This document shows positions 1-7,389 of a stretch of 33,188 bases of DNA, one piece after another. Under the pieces are notes generated by a model, which ran no database searches, was not told the DNA's origin, and worked only from the letters and a program-made list of their open reading frames with translations. The stretch lies in contig JAQWBK010000006.1 of NCBI GenBank assembly GCA_028706415.1, positions 1 through 33,188 on the forward strand, read 5' to 3'. Every line of letters begins with the position of its first letter. Position 1 is the stretch's first letter. This DNA is from Oscillospiraceae bacterium. GTDB lineage: Bacteria; Bacillota; Clostridia; Oscillospirales; Acutalibacteraceae. Position numbers and translations under genes: made by a program.

Positions 1-59
1 ACTGAGTGGATTATTAGGTGTGATTTAAGTAAAGGTTATTTAACCGCCTGTACAGATTT

Positions 60-260
60 ACCTCCTCAATTATGTGGAAAAATAAGGATACTAACAGTTT
101 CCACATTGGAAAAACGGCAAAAAGAGGCGGTTTTATCAACACTTTCAACAGAGTTTTCAACATTAACCTCGTTTTTACCGTTTTACAGACTGTAAAATGT
201 TGAAAAAATAATACCAAAACCTTCCATATATGTTCTGTAATTTAATTAATTATTGTCCAT
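60..260. other. Candidate replication origin / DnaA-box cluster
   Basis: Six 9-mers resembling the DnaA box (consensus TTATCCACA) lie within about 135 bp. On the plus strand they are GTTTCCACA (97-105), TTATCAACA (133-141), CTTTCAACA (142-150) and TTTTCAACA (154-162). On the minus strand they are TTTTCCACA (73-81) and TTTTCAACA (198-206). The 133, 142 and 154 copies are nearly tandem. An AT-rich stretch (about 205-265) follows and could be an unwinding element. The dyad TTTTACAG-A-CTGTAAAA is at 181-197. This composition is usual for Firmicutes origins or dnaA promoters, but no dnaA, dnaN or rpmH lies in the window and gene orientation to the right does not diverge from here. The origin assignment is inference. 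Confidence 0.45.
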
Positions 261-336
261 AATTTGTATAGTTCTCATGTCTGCGGCACATAATGATAAA
301 ACAGAATTATATGATTTATAATAGGGGGCAAGTTAA

Positions 337-609
337 ATGATAAAAGGTGTCAATCGGGAGATAATTGAAGTCACCGAAACAGGCAACGAATATTTTGAGC
401 GCGCATTTTTGGTGGTTCGTCCGCGTTTTGCCGATACCACACAAGGTAGATTGAATGATGAGGCGTGCAGGTTCTTACGCAACGCCCAAGGATATAGCGG
501 TTTAAGGATAAATCGAGGGCGTAATTTAAAGAATTTGATAATTCGCGGATGCTCTTTTGGAGCTGCCGGTGCTCTGATTGGCGCACTTCTAATGTCACTT
601 GTTCGCTGA
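337..609 (+). CDS. Small protein of unknown function (90 aa), C-terminal hydrophobic segment
   Basis: I do not recognise the family. The start is supported by the purine-rich AGGGGGC about 7 nt before ATG 337. The first 65 residues or so are polar and basic (ARFVVRP-like stretches, several Arg/Lys). The last 20-22 residues (about 68-89) are hydrophobic with small residues (GAAGALIGALL), compatible with one membrane-spanning or membrane-associated helix and a short Arg tail. No cysteine cluster, signal peptide or catalytic motif is evident. It lies alone between the DnaA-box-like region and a terminator at 634-666, so it is probably monocistronic. It could be a lineage-specific membrane microprotein. 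An overlapping antisense frame at 371-622 lacks a ribosome-binding site and I treated it as a shadow. Confidence 0.6.
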   Translation: MIKGVNREIIEVTETGNEYFERAFLVVRPRFADTTQGRLNDEACRFLRNAQGYSGLRINRGRNLKNLIIRGCSFGAAGALIGALLMSLVR

Positions 610-633
610 AAAGTAGAATCAAAAAATTGAAAT

Positions 634-666
634 AAAAAGCGTCACCATTTCTTGGACGACGCTTTT
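634..666 (+). terminator. Rho-independent terminator after the 90-aa gene
   Basis: The arms AAAAGCGTC (635-643) and GACGCTTTT (658-666) form a stem with a 14-nt loop ending in a short T run. It lies 25 bp after the stop at 609. The flanking A and T runs would let it work in both directions. Confidence 0.7.
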
Positions 667-667
667 A

Positions 668-821
668 TACTGTTCTCAAGTAAAAGGTGAGACAAAATTT
701 GCGAGGATGTTTTTCGTCATGCAAGGCGGAGGAGGAGAGCGGTGACGCCCGCCGACGACAACAACGCTGTATGGCGGAAAACAGACCGCAAAGATGTCTT
801 GATTTTTACTTGAGATCAGTA
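668..821 (+). mobile_element. MITE-B, full copy (154 bp, IS630/mariner-like ends)
   Basis: The 18-bp terminal inverted repeats are TACTGTTCTCAAGTAAAA (668-685) and the complement of TACTGATCTCAAGTAAAA (804-821), with one mismatch. The interior is an imperfect long palindrome and has no coding capacity. The first 70 bp recur exactly at 33119-33188, and a diverged relative is at 18539. If the outer TA of each repeat is read as the target duplication, the ends are CTG(T/A)TCTC... flanked by TA, as in IS630/Tc1-mariner-derived miniature elements. That family assignment is inference. No transposase is encoded in the window, so any movement would be in trans. Confidence 0.7.
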
Positions 822-844
822 TTATACATTTTTATGTTTCACAC

Positions 845-874
845 TTGAAATAGGTTGTAAAGATGTGTTATCAT
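845..874 (+). promoter_or_regulatory. Predicted promoter for guaB
   Basis: TTGAAA (845-850), an 18-bp spacer and TATCAT (869-874). Initiation near 881 would give a leader of about 45 nt before ATG 928. I see no purine-riboswitch fold in that short leader. Confidence 0.5.
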
Positions 875-927
875 AAAAAGAAAATCAAACATATCAATGT
901 GACGGAAAAACCGAAGGAGGACATAAG

Positions 928-2400
928 ATGGTTAATAAAAACGCCGGAGAGAAGTTTTTAAAAGAAGGGCTTACCTTTGATGATGTGTTGCTCATTCCTG
1001 CCAAATCAGATGTTTTGCCTGCAGACATTGCAGTTAATACCCGGCTTACAAAAAGTATAAAGCTCAATATCCCACTTATGACGGCGGCAATGGATACCGT
1101 TACAGATGCCAGAATGGCTATTGCTATTGCGCGTGAAGGCGGGGTAGGGGTAATTCACAAAAACATGTCTATTGAGGCACAAGCCGACCAGGTTGACCGA
1201 GTTAAGCGTTCAGAGAACGGGGTTATTGTTAATCCGTTTTTTCTCTCGCCCGACCATATTGTTCAAGATGCCAATAATTTAATGGCTAAATATAAAATCT
1301 CCGGAGTGCCGATATGCCGTGAAGGCAAGCTGGTCGGCATTCTTACAAACAGAGATATGCGTTTTCTTACCAATTTTTCGCAAAGAATTGAAGAAGTCAT
1401 GACCAAAGAAAATCTTGTAACCGCTCCGGTTGGTACCACAATGGAGCAAGCACAGGAAATACTTCGTAAATACCGGATTGAAAAGTTGCCTATAGTTGAC
1501 GATAACGGAATGCTGAAAGGGCTTATAACAATTAAGGATATTGAAAAAGCGGTTAAATATCCTAATTCGGCGCGGGATAACAGCAGTCGCTTGCTTTGCG
1601 CAGCAGCCATCGGGGGAACCTCGGATGTGTTGGAACGCGCGGCAGCTCTCGCTGAGGCACAGGTGGATGCTTTTGTGCTTGATTCGGCTCATGGACACAG
1701 CCAAAACATCTTAAATACAATTGAAAAGGTTAAATCTAAATTTCCCAAGGTTTCACTCATTGCCGGAAACATCGCAACCGCCGAAGCGGCAAAGGCGCTT
1801 ATTGCAGCCGGTTCGGATGCTGTAAAGGTAGGTATGGGACCCGGTTCGATATGCACAACCAGGGTTGTGGCAGGTATAGGAGTACCGCAAATAACCGCGG
1901 TATACGATATTGCTTGTGAGGCTGCCAAGTACGGTATTCCTGTAATAGCCGATGGCGGCATTAAATATTCGGGGGATATTGCAAAGGCCATTGCGGCGGG
2001 GGCGGATGTTGTTATGATAGGCTCGCTTGTAGCCGGCTGCGAAGAATCTCCCGGCGATACCGAAATATATCAAGGGCGTCAGTTCAAGGTATATCGTGGC
2101 ATGGGCAGTCTTGGCGCCATGGCATGCGGCGGTAGAGACAGATATTTCCAGGATGGTAATAAAAAGCTGGTTCCAGAAGGTGTTGAAGGGCGGGTTCCGT
2201 ATAAAGGATTACTGTCCGAAACAGTTTATCAGATGATTGGGGGATTGCGCTCCGGAATGGGTTACTGCGGTTGCGCATCTATCGAAGAATTACAGAAAAA
2301 TGCTAGCTTCGTACGAATTACCGGAGCCGGCCTAAAGGAAAGTCACCCGCACGATATAAACATTACAAAGGAAGCTCCGAACTATTCAATTTTACTTTAA
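928..2400 (+). CDS. guaB: Inosine-5'-monophosphate dehydrogenase
   Basis: This enzyme oxidises IMP to XMP with NAD+, the committed step of guanine nucleotide synthesis in the cytoplasm. The 490-aa length is typical. A TIM-barrel N-terminal part (FDDVLL at 17-22) is interrupted by a tandem CBS (Bateman) insertion at about residues 100-210 and then resumes. The active-site loop GPGSICTTR places the catalytic Cys at residue 309. DGG (342-344) binds the IMP phosphate, and the flap Arg-Tyr pair is in GGRDRYF (R405/Y406). ATG 928 follows a strong GAAGGAGGA ribosome-binding site. The gene has its own promoter (845-874) and terminator (2405-2446), so it is a single-gene unit. Nothing is missing or unusual. 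Confidence 0.98.
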   Translation: MVNKNAGEKFLKEGLTFDDVLLIPAKSDVLPADIAVNTRLTKSIKLNIPLMTAAMDTVTDARMAIAIAREGGVGVIHKNMSIEAQADQVDRVKRSENGVIVNPFFLSPDHIVQDANNLMAKYKISGVPICREGKLVGILTNRDMRFLTNFSQRIEEVMTKENLVTAPVGTTMEQAQEILRKYRIEKLPIVDDNGMLKGLITIKDIEKAVKYPNSARDNSSRLLCAAAIGGTSDVLERAAALAEAQVDAFVLDSAHGHSQNILNTIEKVKSKFPKVSLIAGNIATAEAAKALIAAGSDAVKVGMGPGSICTTRVVAGIGVPQITAVYDIACEAAKYGIPVIADGGIKYSGDIAKAIAAGADVVMIGSLVAGCEESPGDTEIYQGRQFKVYRGMGSLGAMACGGRDRYFQDGNKKLVPEGVEGRVPYKGLLSETVYQMIGGLRSGMGYCGCASIEELQKNASFVRITGAGLKESHPHDINITKEAPNYSILL

Positions 2401-2404
2401 CAAT

Positions 2405-2446
2405 AAAAACCGGCCTCCATCAACAAAATGGAGGTCGGTTTTTTAA
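2405..2446. terminator. Bidirectional terminator between guaB and tRNA-Cys
   Basis: The arms ACCGGCCTCCAT (from about 2409) and ATGGAGGTCGGT (from 2428) are followed by TTTTTT. On the minus strand the stem is followed by TTTTTATTG, so it can also end the convergent tRNA-Cys transcript. One G·U or mismatch position is in the stem. Confidence 0.85.
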
Positions 2447-2455
2447 AATGCTTAA

Positions 2456-2530
2456 TGGAGGCGCCACCCAGATTTGAACTGGGGGATCAGGGTTTTGCAG
2501 ACCCGTGCCTTACCGCTTGGCTATGGCGCC
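2456..2530 (-). tRNA. tRNA-Cys (anticodon GCA)
   Basis: Read on the minus strand, the acceptor arms GGCGCC (2525-2530) and GGCGCC near the 3' end pair across the molecule. The anticodon loop is CTGCAAA, giving anticodon GCA. The T arm carries GTTCAAATC. The discriminator base is U, as expected for cysteine tRNAs, and CCA is encoded (complement of 2456-2458). Total length is 75 nt. It has a consensus promoter just upstream and shares the guaB terminator downstream. Confidence 0.95.
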
Positions 2531-2551
2531 GTATATCAGGCAACGAGCATT

Positions 2552-2580
2552 ATTATAATGGGATTAATAACATTTGTCAA
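2552..2580 (-). promoter_or_regulatory. Consensus sigma-70/SigA promoter for tRNA-Cys
   Basis: On the minus strand TTGACA (complement of 2575-2580), a 17-bp spacer and TATAAT (complement of 2552-2557) match the consensus exactly. The -10 element lies 21 bp before the mature tRNA 5' end, leaving a leader of about 15 nt. Confidence 0.9.
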
Positions 2581-2639
2581 GATAAGATTGGGGTATAAAT
2601 GATAAAACATCTTAAAACAAAGGGTGGAGAATAAAAGAG

Positions 2640-2671
2640 CTACTATACAAAATTAATATTTTGTATAGTAG
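2640..2671. repeat. Perfect 14-bp AT-rich palindrome
   Basis: CTACTATACAAAAT (2640-2653), loop TAAT, then ATTTTGTATAGTAG (2658-2671). There is no T run on the plus side and only CTCTTTTATT on the minus side, so it is a poor terminator. It could be an operator or a small palindromic repeat. The 12-mer TATACAAAATTA inside it recurs at 27096-27107 in the perR promoter. Confidence 0.6.
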
Positions 2672-2733
2672 AGGGGATGTTAATAAGGCAAAAAAACATA
2701 AATAACCGGAAAACGCCCTGATTTACCGTTATT

Positions 2734-2776
2734 AATCAAAAACACCCTTGGCTTTCGGTCGAGGGTGTTTTTGATT
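2734..2776. terminator. Hairpin terminator, likely for the lysA operon (minus strand)
   Basis: Perfect 15-bp arms AATCAAAAACACCCT (2734-2748) and AGGGTGTTTTTGATT (2762-2776) enclose a 13-nt loop. Each arm carries a run of five A or T, so either strand can form a stem followed by U-rich sequence. It is about 150 bp beyond the lysA stop and is the most terminator-like structure there. Confidence 0.6.
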
Positions 2777-2796
2777 ATGTTATACTAATTTCAATA

Positions 2797-2867
2797 AGAA
2801 ACATTCCGGCCAACAGAGCCGTGACAACCGGACAGAATGGCTGTCACGGCTCTGTTGGCATGTTTCT
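2797..2867. repeat. Long interrupted inverted repeat
   Basis: Outer arms AGAAACAT (2797-2804) and ATGTTTCT (2860-2867) and inner arms GCCAACAGAGCCGTGACA (2809-2826) and its exact complement (2842-2859) make a 26-bp stem, interrupted by a 4-nt bulge on one side and capped by a 15-nt loop. There is no T run. It resembles a miniature inverted-repeat element or a transcript-end structure. No second copy is in the window. Confidence 0.6.
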
Positions 2868-2875
2868 AATCGGAA

Positions 2876-2918
2876 GCGGAAAGCATTATCCGTTCAAAAC
2901 AGGTTTTTAGAGGTGACC
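2876..2918 (-). mobile_element. MITE-A, internally deleted remnant
   Basis: The terminal repeat GGTTTTTAGAGGTGACC ends at 2918 and the adjoining ATCCGTTCAAAACA matches the full copy at 11584-11740. The sequence then jumps to GCGGAAAGCATT (2876-2887), another internal MITE-A segment, so about 110 bp are missing. It sits 9 bp after the lysA stop. Confidence 0.7.
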
Positions 2919-2926
2919 ATTAGAAA

Positions 2927-4228
2927 TTATAAATCATTTCTAACCAAGTCTTCATAATCTTCTGCCTTGACTACAATGCGCGACTCTCCATCTTTAACCA
3001 TTACAACGGCCGGTCGCGGGAATCGATTATAATTTGATGACATTGAGTAGTTATAAGCCCCTGTGGACAGCACTGCGATTATATCTCCATGCCGGCAGGA
3101 TTGCAGCATTACATTTTCCTGTATCATGTCTCCGCTTTCACAGCAACGCCCTGCAATGGTATATTCGCACTCTGGAGGCTGATCTGCTTTATTTGCTACC
3201 AACACTGTATATTGGGCTTTATAAAGCGCGTAACGGGGATTATCGGTCATACCACCGTCTATGCTGACATATGAACGAACACCCGGAATATCCTTAACAG
3301 CACCAACCGTATAAAGGGTTATTCCTGAAGATGCAACAATCGAACGACCCGGCTCAATAACAATATATGGCAACGGGAAATTAAGCTTTTGTGCACTTTC
3401 TTTTAAAGCTTCCGAAACCAGATTCATATACTCGCCGAGCTTCTTTGGGTTATCATTTTGAGTGTATTTAACTCCGAAACCGCCGCCCAAATCTAATTCA
3501 CCAAGCGTTATTCCGGTAACCTCGCGTATCTCGACCATAAAATTAAACATGGTTTGGGCAGCAAATTCGAAAGGTTTTTCATCGAATATCTGGGATCCGA
3601 TATGACAATGCAATCCTTTAAGTGTAATGCCATTCAGCTTTACAGCAGCTTTGACGGCCTGTAAAGCGTCTCCGTTTTCCAGCGTAATGCCGAATTTTGA
3701 GTCAATCTGTCCGGTTTTGACGAAATCATGGGTATGGGCTTCAATTCCAGGGGTTATCCTTAAATAAATATCGGCCCTCTTCCCCATCTCTATGGCAATA
3801 TATGACAATTTATTCAGTTCGATTAAATTATCAACAACAATCCGACCCACACCGTAGTTAAGTGCCATTCGCAGTTCGGCATCGCTCTTGTTGTTACCGT
3901 GAAGAAAGATGAGCTCGGCCGGAAAACCGACCTGCATGGCGGTATAAAGCTCCCCGCCGGAAACCACATCAATCCCGCAGCCTTCCTGCATTACGATGCG
4001 ATATATCTCCTTAAAACAGCATGCCTTGCTTGCATATGTAACCATACCACCGTTTTTATGGTTATCATCAATCGATTTTTTATAATCACGCAGTGCCCTT
4101 CTTATGGCGTTTTCATCCATAACATATAATGGAGTTCCGTAATGATTTGCAAGCGTAACTGTGTCACAGCCGCCGATTACAAGATGCCCCTGTTGATTTA
4201 CATTCAATGAATCTGAATAAAACATCAT
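2927..4228 (-). CDS. lysA: Diaminopimelate decarboxylase
   Basis: A PLP enzyme of fold type III (alanine racemase-like barrel) that decarboxylates meso-DAP to L-lysine. The 433-aa length is normal. The PLP lysine is in YASKA (K68). HIGSQ (209-213), GGGFG (248-252), EPGRSIV (292-298), CESGD (363-367, substrate and dimer interface) and the C-terminal GAYNYSMSSNYN are all present. Start ATG 4228 follows GAGGGTGAT. It is the last gene of the tig-to-lysA run, 18 bp after engB, so it is probably co-transcribed. No lysine riboswitch can fit upstream. dapF, the enzyme making its meso-DAP substrate, is at the other end of the window inside the carB reading frame. Confidence 0.97.
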   Translation of the reverse strand: MMFYSDSLNVNQQGHLVIGGCDTVTLANHYGTPLYVMDENAIRRALRDYKKSIDDNHKNGGMVTYASKACCFKEIYRIVMQEGCGIDVVSGGELYTAMQVGFPAELIFLHGNNKSDAELRMALNYGVGRIVVDNLIELNKLSYIAIEMGKRADIYLRITPGIEAHTHDFVKTGQIDSKFGITLENGDALQAVKAAVKLNGITLKGLHCHIGSQIFDEKPFEFAAQTMFNFMVEIREVTGITLGELDLGGGFGVKYTQNDNPKKLGEYMNLVSEALKESAQKLNFPLPYIVIEPGRSIVASSGITLYTVGAVKDIPGVRSYVSIDGGMTDNPRYALYKAQYTVLVANKADQPPECEYTIAGRCCESGDMIQENVMLQSCRHGDIIAVLSTGAYNYSMSSNYNRFPRPAVVMVKDGESRIVVKAEDYEDLVRNDL

Positions 4229-4246
4229 ATCACCCTCTAGAATTTA

Positions 4247-4831
4247 TTAATCCTGTGTAACCAAATCTAAAATATCTCTAATCTCCACTACTCCCTCGCC
4301 ATTTTTTGATGAAAAGGGAATTAGCTTTACACCAATAAAATCAGCGAATTCTGTATTAATATCATCGAGTCTTTTATTTCGCTCGGTTTTATTGAGTTTA
4401 TCCGACTTTGTCAGCGCAATAATAAAAGGAATTTCACGCTGGGTCAAATATTCAAGCATACTGTAATCGTCGACAGTAGGAGGATGTCGCATATCTATAA
4501 GTTGAACCACCAGCCTTAAATCCCTGTCATCATTAAAATACCCTTCAATCAATTCCGACCAACGCTGCCGTTCCGATTGTGATACCTTTGCATAACCGTA
4601 GCCGGGCAGGTCAACCAGACGCATACTATCAAGCCTGTAAAAATTAATTGTGGCGGTTTTCCCGGGAGTTGCACTTATGCGCGCAAGGGATTTCCGGTTA
4701 AGGATTTTGTTTATAAGGGATGATTTGCCGACATTTGATCTGCCGGAAAAAACTATTTCAGGCAGAACGGATGGGGGGATCTGACTGGATATGCCAAAAG
4801 ACATTTCAAAAACAGCAGTTTGGATTTCCAT
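4247..4831 (-). CDS. engB: Ribosome biogenesis GTP-binding protein EngB/YsxC/YihA
   Basis: A small TrmE-Era-EngA-EngB-Septin family GTPase needed for maturation of the large ribosomal subunit. The 194-aa length is typical. The G motifs are complete: P-loop GRSNVGKS (30-37), G2 Thr in SATPGKT (around 54-59), DLPGYG (74-79), TKSD (141-144) and a G5-like SSKNGEG near 173-179. ATG 4831 follows a strong GAGGGGGGAG site. It starts 26 bp after lon and is followed by lysA with 18 bp between. The lon-engB order is a well-known Firmicutes arrangement, which strengthens the call. Confidence 0.97.
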   Translation of the reverse strand: MEIQTAVFEMSFGISSQIPPSVLPEIVFSGRSNVGKSSLINKILNRKSLARISATPGKTATINFYRLDSMRLVDLPGYGYAKVSQSERQRWSELIEGYFNDDRDLRLVVQLIDMRHPPTVDDYSMLEYLTQREIPFIIALTKSDKLNKTERNKRLDDINTEFADFIGVKLIPFSSKNGEGVVEIRDILDLVTQD

Positions 4832-4857
4832 GGCTCTCCCCCCTCGTTTTGTTTTTA

Positions 4858-7275
4858 TTATTGCGGAACCGACTTGTGGATATTATCGTCAGAAACGGTT
4901 GGAATAAACCGACCATCTTTTTTATCCTCCTGCCGAGCTGTTGGCATGGAGACCAGTGAATGGCTAATAACGGTATCCAAATGATCAGCTGTGATAATAT
5001 TAATATTATCAAGGACTGCTTTATCGATTTCAACCATATCGGCTTGATTTCCACCGGGTATTATCACCGTTTTTATAAGGTGACGATAAGCTGCCATGGT
5101 TTTTTCCCTCAATCCGCCTATAGGAAGAATGCGACCGCGTAGGGTGATTTCACCCGTCATTGCAACATTACCACTTACAGGTATGTTTGTTAGGGCGGAA
5201 ATAATGGCGGTAGCTATTGTAACCCCGGCAGAAGGGCCATCCTTGGGAACTGCCCCCTCGGGAACATGGATATGAATATCCTTGGTTTTATAAAAATCCT
5301 TATCTATGAAAAATTCCGCAGCTCTGCTTCTTACATAGCTAATTGCTGTGCGTGCCGACTCTTTCATGACATCACCCATGGAACCTGTAAGCTCGATTTT
5401 CCCGGTACCATCAAGAATGGCAACCTCAATCGGCATCATTTCACCGCCCACAGAAGTCCATGCCAGCCCGTTTACAACCCCTACACCGTCACATATACTG
5501 TTGACATCATCCTTATACCTGCGGGGACCGAGATATTCTTCAATATTCTCAGGGAGGATCTTAACTGATTTATTATTGCCGTCAACCAAGCGCCTTGCTG
5601 TTTTGCGACAAATTTTAATTATACAGCGTTCCAGTCCGCGCACACCTGATTCGCGAGTATAGCCATCAATAATTTCACGAATGGCATCATCGGAAATGCG
5701 AAGTCGACGCAGGTCCAAACCATGAAGCTTTACCTGCTTTTTAAGCAGGAATTTCTTTGCAATATGGAATTTTTCTTCGGAGGTATAGCTGGGGATTTCA
5801 ATAATTTCCATCCGGTCATATAGAGGTTTTGGAATATTATTTAGATTGTTTGCGGTTGTTACAAACATAACCTGTGATAAATCAAACGGGATTTCAAGAT
5901 AATGGTCTCTGAATAACGAATTTTGTTCGGTATCCAGTACCTCCAGCATTGCTGAAGCGGGGTCTCCGCGAAAATCATTCCCCATTTTATCAATTTCATC
6001 CAATAAAAACAACGGATTTGCCGAACCGGCCTGCCTTATCGCATTTATTATTCGTCCGGGCATTGCTCCGATATATGTACGCCTGTGCCCCCTTATGTCG
6101 GCTTCATCCCGCATACCGCCAAGTGAAACCCGCACATACTTGCGACCCATTGCCTGGGCGATGGATTTTGCTATCGAGGTTTTACCTACGCCCGGAGGCC
6201 CTGCCAGGCAGATCACCTGCCCCTTTGTTTTAGAAGCCATTTTTTGAACAGCCAAGGATTCCAGAATTCGCTCTTTAACCTTTTCAAGCCCATAATGGTC
6301 CCTGTCCAATACTTTAGCAGCATTATCGATAATAAGGTTGTCCTTTGTAAACTTATTCCAAGGCAGAGACAAGCAGGTTTCAATTAAACCTCGAATAACG
6401 GTTGCTTCATGCGAGCCTGCCGGCATTTTTGACAGCCTTGCACATTCGTCAAACATTTTTTTCTCTGATTCTGCATCAAGTTTTAACGACTTAATCTTGT
6501 CAATATAGCTTTGGGCTTCATCCTGAGGGTTATCAGCCTCACCCAATTCCTGTGCAATAACCTTGATTTGTTCACGAAGATAATATTCCTTTTGATTTTG
6601 GTCAATTTGTTCCTGCACCCGTTCACGAATTCCCTGTTCCACCGAAAGAATTGAAATCTCGCGTTCAAGTACAATTATCAGCTTTTCCATGCGCTTTTCG
6701 GGATCAAGGGTTTCAAGTAGCAGCTGCTTTTCCTCGGTGGGAAGCAGTATGTTTGAAGCTATATAATCCGAAAGCTTATCAAGGTCATCCATTGTGGATA
6801 CGCCAAGCAGGACATCGGGCGAAATTTTGGGGGCAAACACCGCGTATTCTTCAAAGCTGTTACGGCATTGACGAAGTAGCGCTTGTACCCTTATTTCCTC
6901 CGTAACACGGCGGGAAATGCATTCTCTCACTTTGGCGGTATAATATGTATCCGACCCGGTGATTTCCTTGATCTTGGCACGATATAACCCCTCTACCAAA
7001 ACCCGTACATTATCACCCGGCAGTCTTAACACCTGGCGTATTTTCGCGACAACTCCAACGGCATACAGGGATTCCTCATCCGGATCATCGTCGCGTAAAT
7101 CACGCTGTGTAATAAGAAAAATCGTCTGATCTGAGGACATAGCTTCATTGAGCGCCAACATAGATTTTTTTCTGCCGACGTCAAAATGCAAAACCATATC
7201 CGGAAAGACAACAAGTCCTCTCAAAGCCAATAACGGCAATGTTGAAAGGCGCGATATTTGTCTTTTAGTTTCCAT
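4858..7275 (-). CDS. lon: ATP-dependent Lon protease (LonA type)
   Basis: A soluble AAA+ serine protease that degrades misfolded and regulatory proteins. The 805-aa chain has the three LonA regions: N-terminal substrate-binding domain (about 10-205) with a coiled-coil segment to about 250, the AAA+ module, and the protease domain (about 595-780). Walker A is GPPGVGKT (359-366), Walker B is LLDEID (D426/E427), and the catalytic dyad is S682 in DGPSAG and K725 in REKTMAA. ATG 7275 follows GAAAGGAA. The last 30 residues are charged and not conserved in type. It lies 113 bp after clpX, so it may also have its own promoter in that gap, although I found no convincing one. Confidence 0.98.
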   Translation of the reverse strand: METKRQISRLSTLPLLALRGLVVFPDMVLHFDVGRKKSMLALNEAMSSDQTIFLITQRDLRDDDPDEESLYAVGVVAKIRQVLRLPGDNVRVLVEGLYRAKIKEITGSDTYYTAKVRECISRRVTEEIRVQALLRQCRNSFEEYAVFAPKISPDVLLGVSTMDDLDKLSDYIASNILLPTEEKQLLLETLDPEKRMEKLIIVLEREISILSVEQGIRERVQEQIDQNQKEYYLREQIKVIAQELGEADNPQDEAQSYIDKIKSLKLDAESEKKMFDECARLSKMPAGSHEATVIRGLIETCLSLPWNKFTKDNLIIDNAAKVLDRDHYGLEKVKERILESLAVQKMASKTKGQVICLAGPPGVGKTSIAKSIAQAMGRKYVRVSLGGMRDEADIRGHRRTYIGAMPGRIINAIRQAGSANPLFLLDEIDKMGNDFRGDPASAMLEVLDTEQNSLFRDHYLEIPFDLSQVMFVTTANNLNNIPKPLYDRMEIIEIPSYTSEEKFHIAKKFLLKKQVKLHGLDLRRLRISDDAIREIIDGYTRESGVRGLERCIIKICRKTARRLVDGNNKSVKILPENIEEYLGPRRYKDDVNSICDGVGVVNGLAWTSVGGEMMPIEVAILDGTGKIELTGSMGDVMKESARTAISYVRSRAAEFFIDKDFYKTKDIHIHVPEGAVPKDGPSAGVTIATAIISALTNIPVSGNVAMTGEITLRGRILPIGGLREKTMAAYRHLIKTVIIPGGNQADMVEIDKAVLDNINIITADHLDTVISHSLVSMPTARQEDKKDGRFIPTVSDDNIHKSVPQ

Positions 7276-7389
7276 TTATCGGTTCCTTTCTTGTGTCATA
7301 CGTTTAAAAAATGGGCCAAACTTAAAATGCAAAATCATAAGATCGGCATTTATCATCTGACCCTTTTTATAAATTTCAGCTGATTGAAA

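Larger units (their letters stand above)
2531..2926. other. 396-bp intergenic region without genes
   Basis: It holds the tRNA promoter (2552-2580), an AT-rich perfect palindrome (2640-2671), a terminator-like hairpin (2734-2776), a GC-richer long inverted repeat (2797-2867) and a MITE-A remnant (2876-2918). I see no plausible coding sequence with a ribosome-binding site. Confidence 0.8.

Noticed and set aside
14..217. Minus-strand open frame of 67 codons across the DnaA-box cluster
   Set aside because: No ribosome-binding site, low-complexity composition, and it coincides with repeated non-coding 9-mers.
875..927. Purine riboswitch upstream of guaB
   Set aside because: The leader is too short and no aptamer-like three-way junction or conserved loops can be seen.
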